A DNA stretch of 64,000 bases from Tetrastigma voinierianum (lineage: Eukaryota; Streptophyta; Magnoliopsida; Vitales; Vitaceae): NCBI GenBank assembly GCA_016808115.1, contig JAEQBH010000137.1, positions 124,001-188,000 on the forward strand. Direction: 5' to 3'. Below are positions 10,342 through 21,010 of the stretch, piece by piece. A program made the translations under genes and the position numbers. The notes beneath the pieces were generated by a model, which searched no databases, was not told the DNA's origin, and saw only the letters and a list, made by a program, of their open reading frames with translations. Within the stretch, counting starts at the first letter, position 1. Each line of letters opens with the position of its first letter.

Positions 10342-10936
10342 TGTCATATCCCACATCGGATATTTCTAGCATTGTATAAAATCGTGAGGCCTCTTGGGCC
10401 CAAAGCGGATAATATCTACATGGTTGGGTTGGGTAGTTACAAAATGATATCATCCCCGATCACGATGTGGGGGTCCATTCAGTTTAGTCCCGCAATGCCA
10501 TAAGACACAATGTGTCTGCATGAGAGGGGGGATGGGTGTTTGTCACATCCAACATTGGATATGAGAGAAAGTTTCTAGTATTATATAAATATGTGTTCCT
10601 CTCAACCGATCATATACATGTTTTAAATCTGTGAGGCCCCTTGGACCCAATGCATACAATATCTACATGGTTGGGTTAGGGTTGTTACAAATGGTATTAG
10701 AGCTGATATCTGACTCCCGTGTGGGGGTTCAATCAGTTTGGCCCCCTAGGATGTGTTTGTCCGTTCGGTTTTGCAATCCCATGGGATACGTCGAGGATGT
10801 CTGCATGAGGGTTTGTCATATCCCACATTAGATAGGGAAAAAAGTTTTTGGCATCAACCTAGTAGACAAGTTTAAAGCTGTGAGACCCTTTGGGCCCAAA
10901 AAGGACAAATCTACATTATCGAGTCGCGTCATTACA
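10342..10936 (+). mobile_element. TRIM element with three LTRs
   Basis: Three copies of a short LTR lie in a row: 10342-10441, 10541-10689 and 10814-10936. Each begins TGTCA(T/C)ATCC and ends in TTACA, and shares CCACAT and GTGAGGCCCCTTGGGCCCAA-like blocks. After the second LTR stands TGGTATTAGAGC (10692-10703), one base from the initiator-Met primer site; the first has a more decayed version. Purine-rich tracts (for example TGAGAGGGGGGATGGG) precede the second and third LTRs. There is no coding capacity. LTR-internal-LTR-internal-LTR is the usual product of unequal recombination in terminal-repeat retrotransposons in miniature. Confidence 0.85.
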
Positions 10937-11508
10937 ATCTCAGTTTTCCCCTGAACTTTTTTCCAATTCCAAAATACCCCTAATGTTTATTTGCATGGCC
11001 CATGTCCATCGAGTGTTAAAAAAGTCACAACCGGGTGAAAACTTCGACACATGTAGGGTATATAACATGCTTTTGTCATTTACGACCTTTTCTAAAGGCA
11101 AAGGACATGGCCGGAGCTACAGTAGCAATCAAAATTATTTTGACAACGAAAAAAAAAAAATTAAAATATGCAAAATGAGACATAGGACAAATCGATGACA
11201 TTTTTGCACCTTATCCCACATTATGCATGAGAAATATTGTATTTTAACTAAAATATTTTAGGTAAATTAGGTACTTGGATCCATTGAGGCATGTCGGCAA
11301 CCTTGACCACAAGGTTTTAAACAGACAATCTTTGTCGGAGGAAACTATGGTTTTCATAATACCCACTTTCACTCTAATCGATTGTGCAGGTTGGATTTCA
11401 TTCTTAATTCCATCATATATAGAAATAGAAACATAGTTAAACATATAAATAAACTCTCTTTTATGGAACAACTTTCTAATTGCTTTTTTTTTTTATTATT
11501 GAAATTGA
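10937..11508. other. Unassigned AT-rich interval
   Basis: No coding or repeat family recognised. Short open frames here lack any familiar motif. Confidence 0.5.
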
Positions 11509-12133
11509 TGGTACTTTTCCTACCGGTATTGGACTAGAGCAGGTTGGAGTCGTTGGGCCGGTCCGCCGATCCTGTGCGATGTGTTACCTGCAAGAAAAAG
11601 CAATAGAGACAAGGTGACCCGGCGGGGGAGTGTCGACCACCTCTCCGATGCCTAAGTCAGTTTTATCTCCAAAGGGTGGAAAAAGATTAACTGCCTTGGG
11701 CGTGAGTTTTTTGCATACCTTTCTGTGGTAGAATGGATTGGTATTTATAAGGGGGAGTAGTGGTTACTTTCCTTATTAGATGGTGATACGGTATCTCTCT
11801 CATTGGGTGGGGAGTTTCGTTTTCCTCATCATGGACCAAATGTTAAGGGATAATGGAGGAGACGTGATCATGTAAGATCCTTCTTTCCAAATGTCGTGAT
11901 CCTGTAAGATCCATATTTCCTAATCCGTGGGGCGTGGATCATGGAGACTGGGCACTCTTCTGTTCACACTAGTTTTTTGGGCCGCCTATATCACTTGATT
12001 GCCTAGCCTGGTGGTTCCCATTCTGGGCCTGGGCCCATGTCTTTTTAACTCACGTAGGATCTCACCGTGGGCGAAGCTTGCTTTATTAGTGCGCTTGACT
12101 CGCCATAAGATGGAGGTTTGGGCTTGCGCTACA
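11509..12133 (-). mobile_element. 3' LTR of element F
   Basis: It is homologous to 20436-21010 along its length, with both indels and substitutions, so the insertion is not recent. The homology ends near GGGCTT (about 12126). I extend to ACA at 12133, but the end may lie a few bases earlier. Confidence 0.75.
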
Positions 12134-12659
12134 GACTTTGCGCACATATTATTTTCTCCCATCGGAGGTTGCCCTTGCCCCTCCTTGGCTGGAAGCAAGC
12201 TTGGAAGCCAAGAGGCTGAATGTTCTTGGATTAATTCTTTGCTTCAAGTGGCTAGCCGGGGATGGTTTGATCTGGGTTTTGTCGCCGTCAAACGTCTTGT
12301 GATAATCATGGCGCTCTTTGATTTTCGCACCCGTTTCGACTGTTGCTTCTCATATCTTTAGAAACATTCCTTGTATCACCCTTTTCTACTTCTTTTGCGG
12401 GTTTAGAAGCTTCTTTTATCAACGCTTAAAACTGCTTGTGGTGCTTTTTGTCATCCTGTCTCCCTAGGGGTCGTTTTCCCTGCTTTCCTCCTTAGTTCGG
12501 TGCGTCTTTCTTCTTCTTCGCCCATTTTTCTTTCCTTGTTTTGAATTTCGGGTTGTTAGGGCGTGTTGGGCTGGGATCCCGCCTCTTTCGTCGTTTTTGC
12601 TCGTTCTCGCTCTCTTAGCTTAATCATGCGTGCTTCCTGCTATGGGTCTTCTCGTTATA

Positions 12660-13159
12660 GGCACGAAACATGGGGAAGGCCGGTGAGGATTCTAAGTCGG
12701 GGTGACCTGGCGGTGGGCTTGGTAGTCCTATCACTGTGGTTGTCGGGGTCCCTCCAGTAGGTTATCTTCCTCCGCCAGGCAAGGCCAAGAAAAAGATTAG
12801 CGAGATTAGGTATCCTTGTGGCTCCATTATCGAGGAGGCTGCCGTGAGTCTGAGATGCAGGTGGTTGTGTAGGGTTGAGCAGCCGTTGCTAAAACTTTCG
12901 CTACTCGTTATGGGCCTCCTTCCGGTGTTCGAATCTGGTGCCCTGATCTTCTTACGTCTTATGTTGTTCCCATTCCCATGATAGTCTGCTTCTTTGAGAT
13001 GGCCTTTGAGAACGGTCTCCGCTTCCCTTTATACCCTTTCATAAAAAACGTCCTACAGCATTTCAATGTATACCCATCCCAGCTCTCTCCTAATTTTTGG
13101 GGCGTCTTGGTTTGCCTTCTGGTTTTTTTCAGGGATAAGGGCCTCGGGGTCCTGGTATA
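12660..13159 (+). pseudogene. Antisense ORF of Tat element F (plant transposon protein type, Pfam PF04195-like)
   Basis: It is coded on the opposite strand to gag-pol, between pol and the 3' LTR. The best-preserved part (about 12940-13159) is one open frame with FFEMAFENGLRFPLYPF, then a segment ending YPSQLSPNFWGVL and a hydrophobic stretch. This order (a GLRFPLHPF-like motif, then PxQLxPNxWR-like) is typical of the putative gypsy-type transposon protein found antisense in Tat-lineage elements; function unknown. Upstream (12660-12930) frames shift, with Pro/Lys-rich pieces such as GYLPPPGKAKKKISEI. It ends at a TAG at about 13157. A Pro-rich stretch near 13560-13620 may be a further out-of-frame part. 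Confidence 0.65.
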
Positions 13160-13959
13160 GCTATTTGCTAGATCTGCCGGCATGAAAGAGGCTCGGAGGC
13201 TTCTTGTATATTCCAAGCAGACCAGCTACCAAACTATCATTTAGGCCTCCGCTTCTTCCCGAGCATTGGAAAGAACGCTATTTCTTTGTCGGGGGTAGTC
13301 ATTGGGGATGTCTAACCTTGCCCGATCAAGCGATACTCTGGAGTTCCGGTAGTATGGTGCCACGAGAACTACGTGAGTCTTTTGTACATCGAGGTAGAGG
13401 GTCGATTTTTTTTTTTTTTTAAAGGTCATGTTATGTTTTTAACTTTGCTTTGGTTGTGTTGCCTTCAATCCGTCGAGGCCTTGCTCACGAGGGACGGGGA
13501 AGTAGCGGCGATTGGGGCGAGTGTCGCTCCGGGCGTGTCCGTCGATCGGGTCGAACATTCTCGGCTGCCGGTGTGAGCCCTTCCTGCTCCCCTTCTTCAA
13601 GATCTCCCCCGCCCCCTGCCATGGAAACTTCTCCTGGGAGGCCTCTTGCTATAAAACCAACTCAAGGTGAACTTCAGGCCCGTGTCGAGTTGCTGGTGAA
13701 GAGGAGCGTGGGTGCGAGGCTCGGGATCCTCCCGGGAGTAGCCTCCCGGCCGGGTAGGTCAGTAGGAGTATACGTTCCAGCGATCATTTGTCCTTCTACC
13801 TTCTTGGTTTTTCCCGTCTTCTTTTATGACCTGTGTTGAGAGGTTTCCTGGTCATCCAATCCTTAAATGGCTGGGCTTTTCATGACCACTTGATTGAGCG
13901 AGCTATCGTCAGCTCTCATCAAACTAAGCTATGTGAACCTTGGTGCTCGACCTTGGTAC

Positions 13960-14440
13960 ATTGGGCTCTTAAGAGCCGTTACATGGCCTTTAAGGTGAGG
14001 CTGCGAGGCTCTTTTGAAAGCTGAGCTACATGGCCCCACTTGAAGGCGAAGGCTCTGGGGCTCTTTTGCAACTAAACTCTGAGGCTCTCTTGAGCTAAGC
14101 TACGGGGCTCTCGCTGGCTGAGCTACATGGCTCCCTTGGGCGAGCTCCTGAGGCTCTTTTGAAACTAATCTGCAGTGAGCGTCTTGGCTGCTTAGGTCAG
14201 TAAAATTTGTCAGATTCTTGGGCGAGCTACGTGGCCTTGGGCGAGGCTACATGGGCTCGGCTGATCTTTGTTCTGAGGCTCTTTGAAGAGGCGAGGCTAC
14301 GTGGCTCATGGCTGCTTGGCCATGCAGTTTGTTGGGTTCTTAGGCGAGCTCGTAGCCTTGGCGAGGCTACATGGCTCCTTTAAGGGCGAACTACAAGGCT
14401 GCTCCCGAGAATTTAGCTACGTGGCTCTTCGCTTCACTCC
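13960..14440 (+). repeat. Degenerate short tandem repeats (GAGCTACATGGCTC type)
   Basis: About 15-18 loosely spaced copies of GGCGAGCTACATGGCTC, or its variant GAGGCTCTTTTGAA, lie in the non-coding spacer of element F. Spacing is irregular (20-50 bases). Such spacers in Tat elements are often repeat-rich; no function is inferred. Confidence 0.7.
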
Positions 14441-15199
14441 TTGGGAAAGGGCGCGATTTTCAATGCAGATCTATGGAGAATTGGAACAGACTGCGTGACT
14501 TCCCAGGCGTCTGAGTTTCTTTATAAATAATCGTCTCCCTTCGATGGTATGTGTTATACTCTGCTCCCAACCTTCTTCCTTTCTTCGACAGTGTCGGAGT
14601 TCGTACATGATGAAGCTTCAGGGTTTGATCAGCATTGTCTGCGGTCACGTTTGGTGGCGCGGCCAGCGTTTGGACAGCGTTCACGCCATTTTTGGGAGTT
14701 GTTTTTCCCTGATCCCCCTTGTGGGAGTTGTGTTGTTCACGGTCTGAAGGGCGGAGTGCACGAAGGGGGATATTTTTAAGTCCGGCACCTCCATTATTCC
14801 TCTCGCCACATCTTTTCTCGCTTCTCCTTCCTTTTCTCTTTCTCTTTCTTGTGGTTTTTTGCCTTTACTAGGTGTTGGCGATCGTGATCTTAGAGATGTA
14901 GAAGAGCAGCTGATGAGAAACGACTTTGCCAGATTATAATTTTTGCGATGTAAGCGACTTTCTGTGATTGTAATTTTAGAGATAATAATTACAATCTTAT
15001 GGAAACGTGTGTACTTGTCTGATGTTTGCTTTTTTTTTCTTTTTTTTTGACGATCTGCAAGAATATTAATCAGGCTAAAAATGAACGCAAAGACTATTAT
15101 TAAAGTAAAACTGTGAATTTCTTATTAAAGGTTACAATTCAAGGTCTCTTGGTAGAGAGATAAACGAGGTGCTCGGTTAGGAAGTAATGGCGAGGTTTT

Positions 15200-16310
15200 C
15201 CTCTTATGTTTGAAGTTTGTAGTTGCGAATTAGGGCCATTAAATTTTGCGGGGTCCTTCAGTTCGATCTAGCTTCCGTGTGTGGGGTTTCGCTGGCAGCA
15301 GAGTTTTTCGGGACTAGTCGGCAGACCCCAAGCTCTTGGCTTGACCGCCCGATGCGTAATATTTTTGTCTTTCTATGACCAGTCCTGGCACGCTTTACAG
15401 GGACCTTCTCACGTTTTCTTCTAGGAGGTCAAGAGTTCGGCGGAGAATCTCGTTGTGTTCGGTATTTGCGGAACTCAATTCTTGGTGATTTGTGTTAACC
15501 TCGACGAAAACTCTGCCCGATTGCCATGCTAGAGTGAATGGGTTTCTTGAGTCGACTTCGTACGTGTAGTTCTATAATACCCATGTGTACCTCGAGAGTA
15601 TTCTACCATTTTCCCTTTAGATTTTCGAAGCAGTCTTCATGGCGCTTTGAAGTCCTTATAGTGACTTCCACTTGTCAGTTAGACTACGGATGAGTCGGTA
15701 GTGGTAATTCTTGATTCCTAACAGCGCAATCCCGAACTTAGGATTGTCAATTGTTTCCCATTATCGGATACGAGGCTACAGGGATTCGAACATAATGTAG
15801 ACCAAACAAAGTTACGCTTTTGCTTTCGGTGATGGTTGCTAGTGGCTGCGGCCTCAGGCCCCATGGTGGTAATCCACTCCCTCGACAATAAACTTGCGGC
15901 CCTTCAAATGGGTGGGGCCGTATGTCTAGCCCATTGTTAGAAAGACGAGGCTTGTGATTTGAGGTCGACCCGGAAGGGGTGAGAGATCTAGGCATGCTCT
16001 TGACAGGTCTTGCATCTTTTAACCAGCTTCATGGCTTCTTTGAGCATTGTAGGCCAATAATATCCCTGTCTTAGGGTCTTTCTTTGCCAGACCTAGCTAA
16101 GTCTGGTTGCCACCGATACCCTTCATGCGAGACCTCTTTGAGCACGTGGTGGCGTATCTTTCCTTTCTCCACGCGCTGCGAGGATATAGATTGTATAAAG
16201 CCTCGTTTCAAGGGTCCCCGATGGATGGTGAACCTGGCCGACCTTGTCCTTAGCTTGGAGGCTTCCTTTGGGTCGGTTGGCAATATTCCATCCACCAAGT
16301 AATCCCATAT
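15200..16310 (-). pseudogene. Tat element F: integrase, frame-shifted
   Basis: Minus-strand landmarks, in order: DGILPTDPKEASKLR (RNase H-integrase linker) with ARFTIHRG at 16180-16295; GYYWPTMLKEAMKLVKRCK and TCQEH (zinc-binding HHCC domain) at 15985-16065; a degraded core with PLATITESKSVT at 15800-15840; and LDLLEE with a basic tail near 15400-15500. Catalytic Asp/Glu residues cannot be followed because the frame changes repeatedly after 15990. Confidence 0.75.
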
Positions 16311-16355
16311 AGGGTCTATCTAACTCGGCTCGGACATTACCGGGGACACTTCTTC

Positions 16356-16990
16356 ATTGTCAATGTTCACCGAGGGTTCGGGAGGTGCTCGACCGGTTCC
16401 AGTCTATCTAGATCCTCCTGTGATGTTGTTGCTAGCTTTGCTAGGGTATCTGCTCACGTGTTCTCTCCCTTGGGACATGCCTGACCTGAACTCGTATGAA
16501 CTTTTTAAACAATTCTCGCACCTTTTTGAGGTAAAGGACCATTTTTTCACCCTTGGCTTCATAGGAGTCCTCTATCTATTTGACCACCAATTGGGAATCA
16601 CTGCATATCTCCAGTTGATCAGCTTCCATTGAGTGGGCAAGGTTAAGCCCGACTATGACCAGTTCGGTACTAGGCCTCGTGTGGAGGCCACAAAATCCTT
16701 AATTTAGTGTGTATTCACATCGATCGATGCAGGGAGGTCAAATGGGGTGCACCACTTCCTTAGGAGTGGCGGCCCCATCTCGGACAACCTCGGATGTGTA
16801 AGTCGGGCGCCAAGCCCAGGTAGTTTCGGTCGAGCACCTTTGGGGTGAAGGGGTAAATTCCATGATGAAATATGCGAAGCACTGCCCTTGACATTGTCCT
16901 TGGCTTGTATCAAGTATCGGAGAACTCCTTAGCTCATGGCCCATTTTACCAATCTTCAGGTCTACGGTTTGTGCGATATTTGTTTCGTGG
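16356..16990 (-). pseudogene. Tat element F: RNase H domain
   Basis: Around 16380-16680 the minus strand reads LVIVGLNLAHSMEADQLEIC, then SDSQLVV, YEAKGEKMVLYLKKVREL, VQVRHVPRE. This matches the archaeal-type RNase H of plant gypsy elements, with the conserved S-D-S-Q-L-V. An internal TAG lies just after QLVVK. RNase H removes the RNA strand during reverse transcription. Confidence 0.75.
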
Positions 16991-17399
16991 GTGTTACATT
17001 GGGATTTGATAGTGTAGCACGGAAATATAGTCGAAGCCTCGCGGTGTGGCTACCAATGCTAGGATTAATTTCTCCCATCTTTGGATATCTCTCGCCAAAG
17101 CTCTCATCTCGAGCTCGACTATTGTATTCTATCTCGACTCTCGACCGGGCGCGCTAGTTGAGAAATGCGAGCTGACCCCTAAAGAGGAGTAAAAAAAAAA
17201 AAAAAAGCATGGAGTTCTCCCTCGGAAGCGCTTACGGGGCGGGAGGAAGCCGATAAGTTTTGTGGCGGAAACGCCTACCTCTTCGCGTGGCGTCCCGATG
17301 AAAACCTTTTTGAACTGAAAGAATGGGTAGGCATTTGTCGTACGGATCTAGATACAAAGCGACTCGAGAGGCGGCTATTCTGATCGAAGCGTTGAAGCT

Positions 17400-18260
17400 T
17401 CTTTGGTGTTGAGGCGGTTGCATGTCTATGCGACTTTTTATCTTATGCGGATTTTACTGCATTCATGGCGGTGACTATGAAACCAGAGATTTTCGATTGA
17501 GACTCGAGAGCACACTTGGTTGGATTTAACTTCATGTTATAGTTCTTGAGGACACAGAACGACTTCGGCCCAGTGAAATTGCGTGGGCTTCGACCTTAAC
17601 TTACTTCACCCGGCATGTCATCTATATACCTCCATAGATGCTCCAATGCCTTACGAAACATTTTGTTGATAGCCTCAATAGGTGGCCCAGCGTTCTTCAA
17701 CTTGAAAGGCATCACACGAGTAACGATTAAGTACCTTACTTGATCGAATAAGGTCTTCTCTTGGTGTTTGGGGTCGTTAGATCTAGTTATATCTGAAGTG
17801 TCCATGAAGTTGAAGCTCGTGGCCTTTGTGGTGTCCCTCTGAGTTGATCAGTAGGGGAAAACTATCTTTTGGACAAGCTTTGTTGACATCGGTGAAGTTA
17901 ATCTGGGGCCGCCATTGCGGTTCTGCTTTACAATTACTACGTTGCTTGACGGTCGGGGTATTCTACTTCTCGGATAGCTTTGGCTTGGAGGAGTTTGTTA
18001 ACTTCTTCATTGATCGCCTTCTGCCTTTATGGGGCGAAACTTCTCCTTTTTTGTTTGACGGGTTTGAAGGAGGGGTTGATGTTCAGCTTATGTGTGATTA
18101 TTACGGGATCAATTCCCCCCATATCCTCCTGCTTTCAGGCGAATACTTCTATATTCTGCTTTAAGAAGTGGATAAGGAGGCCCCTGACGTCTTTGGCAAA
18201 TTTGGATTCGATGTAAATGAGATGTTTGGTGGTCGTCCAAGGCATGTCGACTCTAGTTCT
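17400..18260 (-). pseudogene. Tat element F: reverse transcriptase, frame-shifted
   Basis: Landmarks on the minus strand: HKLNINPSFKPVKQKRRSFA near 18050-18115, INEEVNKLLQAKAIREVEYP near 17965-18030, VVIVKQNRNGG near 17910, KLVQKIVFP near 17855, then an open stretch (17596-17805) with FMDTSDIT, HQEKTLF, VMPFKLKNAG and YIDDMPG. The Y-(I)-D-D pair is kept as YIDD. The thumb follows as YNMKLNPTKCALES near 17490-17540. In functional Tat elements the segment reads PFGLKNAG; the G-to-K change and several frameshifts mark this copy as dead. Confidence 0.8.
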
Positions 18261-18498
18261 TCCTAAGGCGTGGGTCGGGATTAACACCTCATCTCTTATC
18301 GAGCTCGTCCATGTAGCTATTCATGACCGCTTTTTGTTTCATTGATGCGAGTGGTACTCCTAGCTACACCTTGAATCTCTCGAACCATCCTACCGCATTA
18401 TTTGTGGGAATTTGATAATCATATATGATAAGCGGGATGGCCCTTATGGCATTGTTAGGGGGGAGGGGTCTACCCAGTAGTATGTTATAGGCGATGCG

Positions 18499-18744
18499 TC
18501 ATATAGGAACATCGCCCGTTGTGGCCTGGCATAAGGGATCTCCCAAAGTGAGCACTAGTTGTATTGACCCCAAGGGTAGTACTCTTTCTCCAAAGAATCC
18601 CCGCAGGTGGGCGTTGATCGGTTCTAGTTTCTCCCTTCCAATGCCCATTTTATCAAAGGTTGACACGAAGATGATGTCGGATGAGCTTCCGTTGTCGACC
18701 AGGACCCTGTGTACTATTTTGTTGGCTACGACGGCCCTTATCAC
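18499..18744 (-). CDS. Tat element F: aspartic protease fragment (81-codon open frame)
   Basis: An open frame on the minus strand contains VHRVLVDNGSSSDIIFVSTF at about residues 11-30. D-N-G-S-S replaces the D-T/S-G signature and is the usual form in the Tat lineage. It is followed by FDKMGI, PINAHLRGFFGERVLPLGSI and LVLTLGDP, as in related proteases. The domain cleaves the gag-pol polyprotein. Gag lies on its upstream side (higher coordinates) and RT downstream. Confidence 0.8.
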   Translation of the reverse strand: MIRAVVANKIVHRVLVDNGSSSDIIFVSTFDKMGIGREKLEPINAHLRGFFGERVLPLGSIQLVLTLGDPLCQATTGDVPI

Positions 18745-19723
18745 CAGTGGATCGTCATGGGGATGCTAGCAGCCTTCCATGTCGGAGTCCGAAAAGGTTA
18801 TGGTAGTGTATAGCCGAGGGAGTTTGGATACGGCTTGTATTTCTAGTGTCTCCCCTTATCTGATGCTGCATAGATGAACCTTTCGAGCCGTGCTGGACTT
18901 CCCTCCTCCCGTAAATCCCCCGGAGATCACATGGATTTCTCCCAAGGGTTGCTGATGTTGAGTTGAAATTTGGTGGCAATTGATGAAATTTGTCGCATTA
19001 GTACGACTTTACGAACCCTGGCGGCCCGAAGATGTCCGCGTCGAGATCACGTATTCGATTTCATATCATTGGATGCAATCATCTGTTTGGTGTCCATGAT
19101 CCCTATGGAATTCACAATATTTGGTTAAGTCTCTTTTTGCTAGGTCTGTCTTCATCTGAAATGGCCATCTTAAAAACTTTTCGTGTTGCGTCTCATGGAC
19201 ACAATGACATAGAGGCATCCAGGGAGTGAATTAGGGGTGGATCTCGTTGTTGCGGCTCGAGGCGAGTGGGCTAACGATCCCCCAGTTGCCTCGTCTCTTT
19301 AGAAGCTAGTTCTCTGTGTCCCTTTGTGGGGATCTGTCATTGTCTCCTCATCTCCTGGGGCTCCGCTCTCGCCTTTTCTCGCCCCTGCTCTTCTCGCTCT
19401 CTGTGAAAGAGTTTTCACAGCAGATAGAAGGACTCTCCATGGATTTTATGTGTTCCTGCGCTTTGTGAGCACCTCGACCATGCTCGTACGAGGTTCTTTG
19501 AGATGGAAAACATCAGAATCTTTTATTTGCCGCTAACACGGCGATAAGCGGTGATGGCAAACTTCTCGTATAGGATGTCTACCTTTAATGACTCTGCTTT
19601 AAACCTTTAGACGTAGGACCTCAGGTTCTCCTATGGGCTACACTTTATGAATTCGACAAGTGATAGCTCACGGCTTCACAATGCGTCAGGGCTCGGTGGA
19701 AGTGAGGCGAGCGATGGATAGCT

Positions 19724-20204
19724 CTACGGGGATGAGATTGGCGATGGCGAAGTACGTTGAATAAATAGCGGACCTTTTAGTGATGGCGGGAGGCTCTGCA
19801 CCTCATGAAGTGCGGTATCCGTGTAGTTCATCCCAATTCTTGTAAGTATTGAGGGTGAGTCTGCTGGTCTTTTTTGTTCGTCGACGTTCGGTTGAGGGCA
19901 TTCTAAACCGCGGGGGAGGGAAGTGTAGTACACCGATTCGTGAGAAACGGGGGATTCTGTTTGTTGTACCAAAGTATCCATGGAGACTAGAGCTTGTCCT
20001 CTTACAGTTTCCTTCATGTGGCTGAGCTCTTGCTGGATGTAATAGAAAGCCCAGTTTGCTCAGCGGTAGTTTCCTATCTTTCTTGACCGGGATGGGGTCC
20101 ATTGCCTCGGTTGTTGCTACCAGGTATTCCCTCGTTACGATCCTCTCCGGGGGGTTTATAGGGATCATGCTCCTTGGCTTGGCTATTTTCTCGCTTCTCG
20201 TCAA
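19724..20204 (-). pseudogene. Tat element F: gag fragment
   Basis: Two overlapping minus-strand frames carry pieces of one protein. One has PPRFRMPSTERR followed by LNTYKNW (compare the FKMPxxxxYDGxxDPxxHL-type gag opening). The other has YTDTALHEVQSLPPSLKGP. The frame change near 19860-19900 separates them. The zinc knuckle expected between gag and protease (18.75-19.7 kb) was not clearly seen. Confidence 0.6.
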
Positions 20205-20435
20205 TCTCGGGCGTCGGTATCGTTGCTCTTCTATGACGTTGCATTTGTCGTTAGTATTGGCCTATAGAATTTAGAGAGCTTCTCTTGGTGGTCGGCTATC
20301 GAATTAAGCCTTTCTTCGGTCTTGCGTCCTAGGGGTTGGCGTGACTCACATCATGTTTCGGTCGATCTTATTAGTCCTTCGAGAATTTAGTTTACTTGTA
20401 AAGGAGCAGTTGTTCCCACATCTGACCTCGCCCGA

Positions 20436-21010
20436 TGGTACTTTTCCCTCTCGTGTGGTTGGAGCGGGTTAGGTCGTTGGGGCGGTCGTCCCCATCTGCG
20501 CGGTGTGTTACGCAAGAAGCAATAGAGACAAAGGTGACCCGAGCGAGAGTGCGAAGCCTCTCCGATGCCTAAGTCGGTTTTATCTCCAAAGGATGGAAAA
20601 AGATTGACTGCCTTGGGCGTGAGTTTTTTGCGTACCTTTATGTGGTAGAATGGATTGGTATTTATAAGGGGGAGTAGTGGTTACTTTTCCATGATAGATG
20701 GTGATACGGTGTCTCTTCCCATTGGTGGGGAGGTTCTTTTTCCTCATACGTGGACCCGTTGGGACCAGTGAAGTCAGTGATCTTATGGAATCCTTGCTTT
20801 CTACCATCAAGTGGGCGTGGATCGTGGAGACAGGCACTCTTGTTCACACGAGTTTTTTGAGCCACTTTATATCACTTGATTACTGGCCTAGTGGTTCCCA
20901 TTACGGGCACGGGCGTAGTATTTTTAAACGTGGAGTAGGATCTCACTATAAGATTGACTTCTTTATTGGGTCCTCGCCCGACTCATACGTAAGATGGAGG
21001 TTTTGGGCTT
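20436..21010 (-). mobile_element. 5' LTR of element F
   Basis: This is the copy next to gag, hence the 5' LTR of a minus-strand element. A TATA box for the minus strand (TATAAATA) lies at 20659-20666. The adjoining sequence TCGGGCGAGGTCAGATG (minus strand, below 20436) is where a primer-binding site should be, but it does not begin with TGG, so no tRNA is proposed. Confidence 0.78.

Larger units (their letters stand above)
11509..21010 (-). mobile_element. Ty3-gypsy Tat-lineage retrotransposon F with two LTRs and antisense ORF
   Basis: Two LTRs in direct orientation (11509-12133 and 20436-21010) start TGGTACTTTTCC and share long blocks, for example GCAATAGAGACAA, CTCCGATGCCTAAGTC and ATGGATTGGTATTTATAAGG. 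Minus-strand coding order is gag (20.2-19.7 kb), protease (18.7-18.5), RT (18.2-17.4), RNase H (17.0-16.35) and integrase (16.3-15.2). A non-coding spacer with an antisense ORF (12.66-13.16 kb) lies next to the 3' LTR. The DNGSS protease motif, the PFKLKNAG RT motif and the antisense ORF place it in the Tat lineage (relatives of RIRE2 and Grande). ATTGA flanks it at 11504-11508 and 21011-21015, a likely 5-bp target duplication; with that boundary the right LTR lacks the usual CA end. Confidence 0.85.

Noticed and set aside
13450..13839. 129-codon plus-strand frame rich in Pro/Ser/Arg
   Set aside because: It lies in the non-coding spacer of element F; it could be a shifted part of the antisense ORF but has no recognisable motif, so it is not listed as a gene.
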